From the NCBI GenBank assembly GCA_002150815.3, contig NDFF03000221.1, positions 1 to 64,000 on the forward strand: DNA of 64,000 nucleotides. The letters are read 5' to 3'. Under the pieces are notes generated by a model. It was not told the origin of the DNA and made no database searches. It was given only the letters and a program-made list of their open reading frames with translations. Positions within the stretch are counted from its first letter, which is position 1; each line of letters begins with the position of its first letter. The position numbers and the translations under genes were made by a program. The stretch is from Grammothele lineata (taxonomy: Eukaryota > Basidiomycota > Agaricomycetes > Polyporales > Polyporaceae). Of the stretch, positions 11,152-21,355 are shown piece after piece.

Positions 11152-13308
11152 ATGTGGCTGCTGAGCACCGGTCGCGCCGAACTTCACTTCTTCTCCGACC
11201 CCAACTCCGTCCCAGGAGGCTACGCCATCCTCTCCCACACCTGGAGCCCCGAAGGAGAGCAGTCGTTCCAGGAGGTCCAAGCCATCTCTACCGCATGCGA
11301 AGACACGGGCGAGAACCCGCGCGACTGCGTCGCCCGGAAACTTCGGGACTGCTGTCTCGTCGCCGAGGAAGACGGGTATAGTTGGGTCTGGATCGACACC
11401 TGTTGCATCAACAAGGAGAGTAGCACCGAGCTCTCTGAGGCAATCAACTCCATGTTCCAATGGTACGTCCTCTCCGAGGTCTGTTATGCCTACCTGGAGG
11501 ACGTCCCCTCTGGTGAGGATCCCTACCCCGACGAATCGTTATTCCGTAAGTCCAGGTGGCACACACGCGGGTGGACACTCCAGGAACTCCTCGCGCCCGC
11601 GTTTGTCATCTTCATGTCGAAGGATTGGAAGCCCATCGGGACCAAGCACGACCTCAGCGAGGTGCTCTCAGACCGTACTGGGGTCGCCAAGACGTACCTC
11701 ACGCGGGAGAGGTCCTTCTTCTCGTCCTCGATCGGAGAGCGTATGCGGTGGGCGACCGAGCGCGAGACGACCCGCGTCGAGGACGAAGCCTACTGCCTCC
11801 TCGGTCTCTTCAACATCAGTATGCCCACGCTGTACGGCGAAGGCCGACAAGCCTTCCAACGTCTGCAGCAGGAGCTCGCGCGGAGACAGTACGTCGACAC
11901 TACTCTCTTCGCTTGGGGATCCCGCCACGACGAAGAGTGCTCAAAACTTCCCGCGGAGAAGCTGGCTGAGATCTATTCGGGCTTTCATGAAGTCAACCAT
12001 CCCGAGCGTTTCCTCTTCGCTCCGTCGCCCCGAGACTTCCGCACGGGAGGAGTGCCGTATTACACCCCCAATTTGAACCCCACTGCGGTCCTTCAGCCAT
12101 ATCTGCCGAAGCAGTGGACGGACGATGTAAGTCGCATCCGGCCCTTATCTAAACGCGTCGTACTAATCCTTTCTGTGGGCCAGAACGCGAAGTCTGTCGG
12201 CGACGATAGCAAGCGCGAAGTTGGTCCTTTCGGGGAGATCGAGCTGCCGTCGATCGAGGTCACCAGCTACGGCATGAAGTGCCGCTTACCGGTTGCCGAA
12301 GTGGACGGAATCACGATCGCGGTGCTGCTGGCGGAGACGTACGACGAACATCTGGGCATGATCCTGCACCCTGCCGAAGAATCTGAGCTCCAGGACCCTA
12401 CGCGCAAGATGTACTACATCGCTTGGCCGTTCAAGACGACTCAGACGTACTACAACTGCCGGCTTGCGCTCCTCGGCGGCGACCTGTACAACCTCATGTT
12501 CCGCGGGCATCGCCTCGAGCCCAAGTGGCGCGACATCTACGTGCACGCCTCACCACAGACGGACCACCAGAACGACCCCGCGCACCTCATCGTCCGCTTC
12601 CAGTCCGACCGCGACCCGACCCCCTTCCGCATCCCGCGCTGGCAGCTCAACGCAATGACCGCGCTCAAGCTCCTCCCAGACGCAGGCAGCCGCAGCTCAG
12701 ACTCAAACGCGGAGAACGAGATGCTCGTCGACTTCACCAACACCACCACGAGCGAGAAGATCCGCATCCGCATCGGGCTCTGCAAGCGCGCGCCCCCGAG
12801 CGAGGACGGCCACCTCAAGCACTGGGCGTGGGCGGACTCGGTCGACATCGCGACCTGGAACGACCCCTGGCCCAAGGAGGCGCACGACTGCGCCACGGAC
12901 CACGTCGACGACTGGCCCGGGGGCGCGGCGGTGTTCGGGGACGAGCTGCGCGAGATCCGCCTGTTCTTCGCGCGCTGCCGCCACGCGCCCGGGCGCACGC
13001 GCGTGATGCGCATCGAGCTTGGGGGCGAGGTCTACGACGAGGTGCAGCGCGAGGCGGGCTTCTGGCTCTCGGACCGCGCGCGGGCGACCCCTGACAGGAT
13101 CGCGAAGGTGCGCGCGCGGGCGGTCCCGTGGGCCGTCCCGCTCTCCGTGCTCAGCCCGGGGCGCGGGATAACTGGGGCGCGCAGGAGCGACAACGGGCCG
13201 CTGTACTACCACCTTGCGATACTCTGTGCCTCCACGCTCGCGAGCTCTGTCGTTGCTGCGTCGACCGCGATCGTACTGTATCGCTCCTTAGCTGGGAAGA
13301 ATCGCTAG
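11152..13308 (+). CDS. HET-like 3: HET-domain protein with membrane tail and stop-free intron
   Basis: Exons 11152..12126 (325 codons) and 12184..13308 (374 codons plus stop). The 57-bp intron (12127..12183, GTAAGT...GGCCAG, branch-like TACTAAT) is a multiple of three with no in-frame stop, so an unspliced reading of 718 aa exists beside the spliced 699 aa. HET motifs: GYAILSHTW (23-31), WVWIDTCCI (78-86), RGWTLQE (139-145), EDEAYCLLGLF (210-220). The C-terminal module starts near GMKC (about 355) and has HDCATDHVDDWP at 559-570. Residues about 667-691 form a hydrophobic helix before the basic end LAGKNR, probably a tail anchor. It is the most regular family member here and a good reference for the others. 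Confidence 0.93.
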   Translation: MWLLSTGRAELHFFSDPNSVPGGYAILSHTWSPEGEQSFQEVQAISTACEDTGENPRDCVARKLRDCCLVAEEDGYSWVWIDTCCINKESSTELSEAINSMFQWYVLSEVCYAYLEDVPSGEDPYPDESLFRKSRWHTRGWTLQELLAPAFVIFMSKDWKPIGTKHDLSEVLSDRTGVAKTYLTRERSFFSSSIGERMRWATERETTRVEDEAYCLLGLFNISMPTLYGEGRQAFQRLQQELARRQYVDTTLFAWGSRHDEECSKLPAEKLAEIYSGFHEVNHPERFLFAPSPRDFRTGGVPYYTPNLNPTAVLQPYLPKQWTDDVSRIRPLSKRVVLILSVGQNAKSVGDDSKREVGPFGEIELPSIEVTSYGMKCRLPVAEVDGITIAVLLAETYDEHLGMILHPAEESELQDPTRKMYYIAWPFKTTQTYYNCRLALLGGDLYNLMFRGHRLEPKWRDIYVHASPQTDHQNDPAHLIVRFQSDRDPTPFRIPRWQLNAMTALKLLPDAGSRSSDSNAENEMLVDFTNTTTSEKIRIRIGLCKRAPPSEDGHLKHWAWADSVDIATWNDPWPKEAHDCATDHVDDWPGGAAVFGDELREIRLFFARCRHAPGRTRVMRIELGGEVYDEVQREAGFWLSDRARATPDRIAKVRARAVPWAVPLSVLSPGRGITGARRSDNGPLYYHLAILCASTLASSVVAASTAIVLYRSLAGKNR
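12127..12183 (+). other. Stop-free 3n intron of HET-like 3
   Basis: GT-AG boundaries, a branch-point-like TACTAAT and the same position as the intron in every paralogue support an intron. Retained, it would add 19 residues without a frameshift. Confidence 0.8.
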
Positions 13309-14050
13309 GCTTCGTGTTTACCCGACCTCCCGACGTCCGTACTCATGACACTTTACTCACGACGCTCATACTGGACTTGTATTTTATCATCGCTATCTGT
13401 GCTGCTTACGACTACGCCCCCTGATCCTTGGATTACCGGCATGCCCGACCCACGTGTAGTATCTATTTGGTGGCTTACTGGCAGGCTGCGGTCACTACCC
13501 GGGAACGCTCAGTGTAACATGTATGTGTGCTATTTAATCCATAACAACTCCTGCAACCGTACCCTCTCCACTCGTGTCCAGTCCTCCGCCATGATTCGGA
13601 ATTCAGATACCAGTGTACGTTGGGGCAAAGGAATTTGACGGACGCGCGTAGTCTCCCCTAGGCGGACCAATTCCGCGCACTACTGACGGGAAGGATTGAC
13701 GTGCGCTCTACTGGGACGCGGAAGCAGAGGGAAGCATACAAGCGCCCGTCAAAGGACGCGTCCACTGGCATGCGTGGAGCCTCCCCTTCCACATACTTAC
13801 GACGCGTTCGCTCCCGGATGTTATTATTGTTACATTCTGATCAACCGGGGCAATACTACACTGAGCAGACTCTAACGTGCTTATACTAGAAATGTCTTCC
13901 GAAATACTGTGGTCAGAGGCTTTGGTATGGGCCCATTACCACCAATTATGCGTCCCAGTGCGCGTCCCTCTCCGTCCCTCCGCCATCTCCGTGAGCGAAC
14001 GACACATGTCAAGTAAATCACGAAGGAGTACTAACGCTTGTCACAGCCAA
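13309..14050. other. Intergenic region between convergent HET-like 3 and 4
   Basis: 740 bp between two 3' ends. No gene, repeat or RNA recognised. Confidence 0.5.
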
Positions 14051-16380
14051 CTAGAGCAAGGTCCTGCTATCGCTCTTAGAGGACGACGCTTGAAGTGCCA
14101 TCTGCAGTCTGTGGATTAGAGGCGAGTCGCCTACCGTGGTTTGTCCCGTCGGAGAAGGTCCTCTCAGGCTGGTGATCCCCCTGAGGAAGATGCGGGATAG
14201 GACCGGCTCAGGCGGCTCCTCCTCTCTCCTAGAGTAGGTGTCGTGGGGCGAATCGAGACTCGGACGTGCGTTTGTCCACACTGCCTCCGAACGAGACAGA
14301 TCGGGCCGAGACTCTTTATAGGGCACAGACACCTCCACTATGCGCGACGGAGCGGGCTCGAGTACGTATGGCCGCGCCGTGCCCAAAGAGGCACCCGCTC
14401 CTCCTACCGGGACGCCTCGAGGATCCCCGCGCGCGGCGAGGAAGACCCCAGCCCGCTCCTGCATCGCGTTGTACACGCTGCCTAACAACTCGAGCCGAAG
14501 GACGCGCGTCTGCGCGGGTGCGTGCGGGCACGGGGCAAAGGCGAGGCGGACGGTGCGTTCCATATCGCCGAACGCGCGCGCGCGGTTGGGCCAGGCATCG
14601 ACGTGGTCGCGCATGCAGTCGTGCGCGTCGCGGCTCCAGCCCGAGTTCCATGTCTCGCCGCCATTCTCCGTCTCGGCCCATGCCCAGTGGCAGGGGCGGC
14701 GCTCGGTGGACGCCAGGGAGCACACGCCGAGCCGGAGGCAGACGCGCTCGCTGATGGAGGTGTTGGTGAATTGGACGTACATCTCTTGGGAGGAATTGGG
14801 ATCTTTGGAGAGCATTTCTGATTCTACGATGAGCTCGAGGGAGGACATCGCGTATAGAAGCCATCGAGGGATCCTAAACGGCGCGACGGCACGGTCAGAG
14901 ACTAGCCGGAGGATGAGGTGGGCGGCGTCGGTCTTGTCCGCAGCTGGGGGGCTCGTATGAATGTAGATGTCGGCCCATTTAGCATTCAGAGGCTCGCCTC
15001 TGAAACGGAGGTTGTACAGGTCATTACCGAGGAAAGCTAGGCGACAGAACTTGTAGCGGAATTCGGATTTCTTGAATGACCAGAGGACGTAATACGTTTT
15101 CCGACCGGGGTCGTGACGATCGTCATCGCCTGCGGGATGCAAGAGGAGGCCAACATGTTGCCTGTTAGTCTCGACGAGAAGAACCGCAATCGTGACCCCT
15201 TGTACGACTGCTATCGGGAAGCGGCACTTCATGCCCTGGCTGGTAACTTCGAAGGACGGAAGTTCTAACGAGTTGAAGGGACCTTTCTCTCGTTTCCTTG
15301 CGTCATCATCACCCGCGCTACCAGTTTCTTGGTTGGCCTGCGTAGCATCACCGCGTATCAGTCAACAGCCAGGCCTCTTCAAGTCGATTAGTATTAAAGC
15401 CTACCACTCACCTTGATTCGAGCCCATTGACTCGCAAGGTACGGCTGAAGCGCCGCGGAGGCAGAGAGATTCGGAGTGTAATAGAATGTAGAAGCGGTGA
15501 ATTCACTTGGGTTGGGAGCGAAGAGATACCTCTGGTAGTGCGTTAGGCCGAGTCCCCCGGTGAGCTTCTTAAGGGGTTCTACTGCTGCCTTCTCGTCCCC
15601 GACGAAGTGCATGGCGCCCCAGGTGAAGAGCGACGTATCGGATGTGACCTTCACAAGCTCCTCTTGGAGGCGTCGAAACGCCTGTCGACCTTCGCCGTAC
15701 AGAACAGGCATATTGACGTCGAACAAACCGAGTAGCGAGTACGCCTCATCTTCGATACGAGTGGAATTGCGACGGGAGGCCCAGGACATCCGAGTTGCGA
15801 TTGACGCGGTGAGAAAGCTCTCTTCGCGCCTCAGGTAAATTGGGAAGATTCGAGTGCAGTCCTCAAGGACATCGGAAAGGTCATTTTTGTTACCAATAAC
15901 TTCCCACTCCTTGGACATGAAAACCAAAACGGCGGGAGCCAAGAGTTCCTGGAGTGTCCATGCACGCGTGTGCCATCGAGCCCTACGGAATTCCGAGTCC
16001 TTAGCATTGGGATCATCGCCTTGGTGAACGTCTTCAAGATATGCATAGCAAACTTCCGCCAACACGTAGTAATTGAACATCGAATTGATCGCTTCAGATA
16101 GCTCGCTGCTGCTCTCTTTGTTGATGCAGCACGTGTCTATCCAGACCCATGAGTAGCCGTCGCGCTCCGAGACGCGACAACATTCCCGAATCTTGCTAGA
16201 GACTTTCTCTCGCGGGTCTTCGTCGGCGGATTTGCATTGTGTGATGATGGCCTGAATTTCCTGAAACGTCTGCTCGCCGCCTTCTCTCCATGTGTGCGAG
16301 AGGATTGCGTATCCTCCAGGAGCACTGCCTGGATTGACGAAGTTTCTGAGCTCACTGCAATCTGTCTTGAGAAGCCACAT
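14051..16380 (-). CDS. HET-like 4: HET-domain protein
   Basis: Exons 16380..15412 (323 codons) and 15337..14051 (428 codons plus stop) around a 74-bp intron; product 751 aa. The intron's 5' site GTGAGT is clear. The 3' site (ACGCAG at 15338-15343) was chosen because it restores phase 0; a nearer AG is possible. Start MWLLKTDCSEL; HET motifs GGYAILSHTW, WVWIDTCCINKESSSELSEA, TRAWTLQELLAP and DEAYSLLGLFDVNMPVLYGEG. C-terminal module: GMKCRFPIAVVQGVTIAVLL, LYNLRFRG, FRIPRWLL, HDCMRDHVDAWP. After about GSVYNAM comes a long polar tail of roughly 100 residues without a membrane helix. It lies head-to-tail with HET-like 5. Confidence 0.88.
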
Positions 16381-16833
16381 CTAGTGTTCACGGTAAGCGC
16401 TTCCGGTCTACCAGAGGCATACATACTCCGATGAGCTACTCACATATGTGCCGTGCGAGCTCGGAATAGTCGCCTCGAAGGTATCTGAGTAGCAAGTGCG
16501 GATCGTCAGTGGATCACACGCCGACAAGCACTTGAAAGTGTGTGTGGGGGAGGGGCTGGGGTAAGGTTCCACGGTGCGTTGGCAAGACGCCGTGATGGGC
16601 ATGCCTAGAGAGCGCCAACCTTTGTGACGTGATACGGCATTAGGAAGGCTGAAAGAGAGCTTCTGCTACCCATCCCGAAAACGTACGTGTGAGAAGTGGG
16701 AAAATACAAAGGAGTTCGAGCTTCCGATTCTAAGATTCAATACTGAAGTGTCAAAATCAATTCAGTCCTCCACTGCACGTCCAGCATGTCAAGGTTCACG
16801 TGAAAGCTCACCAACCCTTTCATACCGACGATC
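16381..16833. other. Gap between HET-like 4 and HET-like 5
   Basis: About 450 bp holding the upstream region of HET-like 4 and the 3' flank of HET-like 5. No other feature seen. Confidence 0.5.
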
Positions 16834-18871
16834 CTATCCAGAGCGCGTGCGACCAGCCAATAGAGACCGAATACGCGTCCTAAAACCTTGCCCGCTCGCG
16901 CGACCCTGGTGCCCTTCCGTACCAGCCAGCACACCCGATCCATTACCCCCACGCGCAGCAATGGACACGCCCTCTTCGCGCTGCACTTTCTCGTACACGC
17001 TCCCACCAAGCTCGAGGTGCACGACACGCGTGCGGTCCGGCGCATGCGTACACCGCTTGAACGACAGTCGGATCTTCCTCTCCTCGCCGTCCCCAAAGTC
17101 GCGCGCCCAGTCCTCCCAGCTCTCGACGTGGTCCCGGGCGCAGTCGTGCGGGCGGTCGTACCACGGCTCGTCCCAGTTCGCCGCCGTCGCGGGCTCCGCC
17201 CATGCCCAGTGGCACGGGCGCTCGGCCGTCGCGCCCTTGGCGACCTTGCAGAGCCCGAGCTTGAGCCGCACGCCCTCCGTCTTGTCCGGGTCGCAGAACT
17301 CGGCCCACATCTCGCGCGTCGCAGCGGGATCGGCGGATTCTTTGCCTGAGGTGGGCAGGTAGTTGAGCGCGGCGAGGGCGGCGACGAGCCAGCGAGGCAT
17401 GCGGAAGGGCGCAGGTTGGCGGTCGGGCCAGAAGCGGAGGATGAGGGAGGCCATGTCCGTCTGGTCGTCGCTGCGTGGGTTGGCGTGGATGTAGATGTCG
17501 CGCCACTCGGCGCTGAATGGCGTACCGCGGAACCGGAGGTTGTAGAGGTCGTCGCCGAGATACGCGATCCTGCAGCTGTGCGTTGAGCGGCCGGTATTGA
17601 AGGCCCACGTCACGTAATAGATGCGTCTGTTGGGGTCCTGAGGCTCGTCGTCCTCAGCAGGGTGAAGAATGAGGCCAAGGTGTTGTTTTGAGGTTTCGCA
17701 GAGAAGCACCGCGATGGTGATACCGTCGACTTCGGCCACTGGGAAGTGACACTTCATGCCGTGACTTGTGATCTCAAACGAAGGGAGGCTGATGCGCCCA
17801 AAAGGTCCACTATTGCGCTTCGCGGGGTCGTCCACCGCTTTTTGAGCCTAAGAATACAAGATCAATAAAATATTTGAACAGGGATATATACGAAGGCACC
17901 TTCTTGCTAGACCACTGCCATGTCATGTAAGGCTGCAGGACCGAGGACGCGCGAAGCGTCGGGGTGTAATACGGCGTCGAACCCGAAAACTCGTCCGGCG
18001 ACGGTGCGAACAAGAAGCGCTCGTAATGCGAGACGTTATGGAAGTCTTCCCACACTTCCTTGAGCGGAAGCGCGTCACCGCCCTCCGCATCCTTAAGGCG
18101 ATACCGCGTGCCCCACGCGAAGAGGGACGTGTCAAACGATACGCGCACGAGCTCCTGTTGTAGACGGAGGAACGCCTGGCGACCCTCACCGTAGAGAGTG
18201 GGCATGTGGATGTTGAACAGCCCGAGAAGGCAGTAGGCTTCGTCCTCGACCCGCGTCGTCTTCCGGTCCGCAGCCCACGACATGCGCTCCGCGATCGACG
18301 CCTCGGAGAACGTATCCTCGCGGGTGAGGTACGACTTGTGGATGCCCGTGATCTTCCCGAGCAGTTTCGCGAGCTCGTCCTTGGTCCCGAGCGACGTCCA
18401 CTCCGCGGTGAGGAAGACGACGAAGGCTGGGGCGAGGAGCTCCTGGAGCGTCCACCCGCGGCTGTGCCAGCGCGACTTGCGGAACTGCGAGTCCTCCTTG
18501 TGCGGGTCGTCGCCGTCGTGCACGTCCGCGAGGTAGGCGTAGCAGACCTCGGAGAGGACGTACCACTGGAACATGGAGTTGATCGCCTCGGAGAGCTCGG
18601 TGCTGCTCATCTTGTCGATACAGCAAGAGTCGATCCAGACCCATGCGTACCCGTCGCGCTCGGCAAGGGCACAGCAGTCGCGGATTTTGGGCGCTACGAG
18701 ATCCCGCGGGTTCTCGCCTGACTTATCGCACTCAAAACCGATGGCTTGAACATCCTGGTACGATTGCTCCTGACCGTTCCATGTATGGGAGAGGATAGCG
18801 TAGCCTCCGGGGACGACCGTGGGGTCGGAGAAGAAATGAAGCTCTGCACGTGAGGTGCTCAAAAGCCACAT
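16834..18871 (-). CDS. HET-like 5: HET-domain protein
   Basis: Exons 18871..17900 (324 codons) and 17847..16834 (337 codons plus stop); 52-bp intron 17848..17899 with a weaker donor (GTGCCT) and acceptor TTCTTAG. Product 661 aa. Start MWLLSTSRAELHFF. HET motifs: GGYAILSHTW, WVWIDSCCIDKMSSTELSEA, SRGWTLQELLAP, DEAYCLLGLFNIHMPTLYGEG. C-terminal module: GMKCHFPVAEVDGITIAVLL, LYNLRFRG, FRMPRWLV, HDCARDHVESWEDWARDFGD, where the usual DxWP has become ESWE. The product ends in a Gly/Arg-rich tail without a membrane helix. Exon 2 is very GC-rich. Confidence 0.9.
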
Positions 18872-19568
18872 GAGACTACAAGCGGGGTCTCACGTTCTCA
18901 GCCTCGATTCCAGACTGAGGAATACGGAAGACCTACCTCCAGGGGAAGGGAGAGACGTCGTGTGTTCGAGGAAGGATCTGCAATACGTGCTGAACGTTAA
19001 GTAAGAGAACAAGAGGCAAGGGGAACCACGTTCTCCCATCAGCCGTAACGATGCGGCGTCAATGCTCCAGCCACATTTGATAGCGGGCGATGATGGAGAA
19101 CGTCCGCCTGACAGGGAAGCAACCCACGCGTATGCATTCGACTCGACACTTGTGAGAGCATTGTCAACCGCCATCCTACACTTTGCTGTGCGAGGAAGGC
19201 ATAGCCGTGGGCGGCCGGCGATGATCATCGTGCGACACGGGCGGAAGCCACAAGAAGCCTCTAAGCAAACCCTGATCACGACATCATGAACTGGCAGGAA
19301 AAGAAGGAAGACTCAAGCGTGCATTACAAAAGGGCCTAATCGTGTGCGTGTAAGAAACGTTACAACCGGATGAGGGCGTGCATTAGCTTCGGGCGGTGGC
19401 GGCGTAAACTCGTACGAGACGCGCAGCCCAGGCATCGTGCGTTTGCGTCAGCAGCAGGCGCAGGCGCGTGCAGGTATGTGGGATCTGCTCTCTGCGCGGC
19501 CTGCCGGCGAGAAGACGGGCAAACGCGAATACATTATTTTCGGACATGACGACGACCACAGAGCGGCT
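18872..19568. other. Upstream region of HET-like 5 / 3' flank of ERD2 gene
   Basis: 700 bp without a supported gene. Confidence 0.5.
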
Positions 19569-20928
19569 CATGCAGGGAGCTCGAACTTCTGTCCTTGCAA
19601 TACCCTGTGTGCGCGCGTGAGCATAACGAAGACAAACATGGAATCCGTTACGAGGGGAGGAAAAGGGTACGAGAGGAATGAGAGGTGAACTCACTTCGTG
19701 AAGTAGACGTAGAAGAAGTCGAGGTACAGTGCGGTTTGCACCAGACCAGCAGTGACAGCAATGGGGTCAACCATGTCCTCCGTGAAGTATCTGTTCAAGA
19801 TGTACGTTAGTACACAATCTAACTTCCGAAAGAACGCTACTCCGCGAGCTACCACGGCGCCGAATGGGTAGCGATCCAAGCTCATGCACGCAACACAGCC
19901 ATCCTACACATGCACGCCCGTCTCGCTCGCTTACCCCACACAGGAGCCGTGGCATCTCGCGAGGCGCAAACATGACACGTGGCACTATGACGTACCTGTA
20001 GATCCAATTAGGGATATAGAGTGCCCTGTATGCGCCGAGGGCAGCGAGGTAGTGGGTGGTGATGGTCTCCGCTTCGCCGGTCCGCTGGAGGAGGAAGAGC
20101 TGAGGGAGGATGGCCACGGACTCGAGGAAGATGGAGAAGGACCACAGGAGTTCGGGGAGGGTGAACCTGTAGTGGAAGATGAGGGACAGGAGGACGCAGG
20201 GGCCGAGGAGGTATTCGACGCGGAACGTGTCTATTGAGGGGTCGTGCGTTGGCCTACGCAGGATGGCATGATGGTAAGCATGGCAAAGACGCGTTTTGGG
20301 GAGCTTGGAGGTAAGGGAATAGGTGTACTTGCCTGTATCTGACCTTCATGAGGTAGAGAATGTAGCAACTGCTCGCGATGAAGAAGACCTTCATCGTGAA
20401 GTTGTACAATGATACCCATTCGGTGAAGAGGTCAAGGTAGCGAGCGATAAACACGGTCGCGTAGAGTGCTTGGGTCTTGAACGAAATACCTGTTGGCAAC
20501 GGTCAGAACGGCGCTGTGGCGAGGAAGGACGAAACCCCAGCACGTCTAACACGGCTGCACATCTGCACAACAACCCTCACAGGTGCATGCAACTCTACAC
20601 GACGTTCCAGCCACGCATGAACCTCGTTCAGCGCCGTGTCCCATGTCATGCACCACCGGCCCATCAGACGCGACGCGTCTTTTCTGTAATACTTGCCCTC
20701 CACAACTCGCTTGTCCATGAACCGTCCACCCAAGACCTTCTAGATGCAATACCCTCAACCAAGAATGCAAACTCACCTCGACATGACCGGGTCGACTGTA
20801 TCTTCTGCAGCAGAATAAATATGGACGCCAAGTGGGACAAGTCGCCTGGAAAATAGATACGTCACTCAGCAACGATGTTCCACGCGTCTTGGGGAAATTT
20901 ACACACCAAAGAGCCGGAACAAGTTCAT
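19569..20928 (-). CDS. ERD2: ER lumen protein retaining receptor (KDEL/HDEL receptor)
   Basis: Six exons by hand: 20928..20907, 20845..20777, 20489..20333, 20253..19996, 19790..19695 and 19605..19569. The 639-bp CDS encodes 212 aa, exactly the usual length of ERD2. Landmarks: [107 protein letters not shown] and the end QKFELPA. It is a seven-helix Golgi receptor that binds escaped ER proteins through their HDEL/KDEL tails and returns them in COPI vesicles. Intron 3 uses a GC-AG donor (TACAG|GCAAGT), the only choice that keeps the conserved frame; introns 2 (287 bp) and 4 (205 bp) are long for this window. An ordinary housekeeping gene inside the HET array. Confidence 0.95.
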
Positions 20929-21355
20929 GGCGTAAAGACAAGGAGGGGCGCTGAGGGGAGAAGAGGGACCCGGGGGAAGTGCCTGGCAGCGGAGACGATG
21001 ACGAGGAGCCTGCACGAGCAGTCGCTGCGACGTGTAACCTCGCCCACGCGAGCGTTCCCCCGCCTCGGCTCTTGCCGACCACGCCGAAACCCCATCCTAG
21101 GGTTGGCGCGCCGTCCTCACCGGCGCACCGCTGGCCCAGCGCCGTGTTGACGTCACATTTGCATCCTTACATTTCTGCTCGGCCGCACGGAGCCTCTGGC
21201 AAGCACGCTTATTGTCCAGAGACGAGACAGTTCATGTGAATTTACTCTTGGTAGCTCGTGTACGGCCCAAGGCCTCGTATCATTACGAAGAACGACGAGC
21301 CTACCCACAGTGATATGCGGCTTACACCCAGTCCTAGGATCCGTAATACCTACTT
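20929..21355. other. Upstream region of ERD2 gene
   Basis: 430 bp without a gene or a recognised element. Confidence 0.5.
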
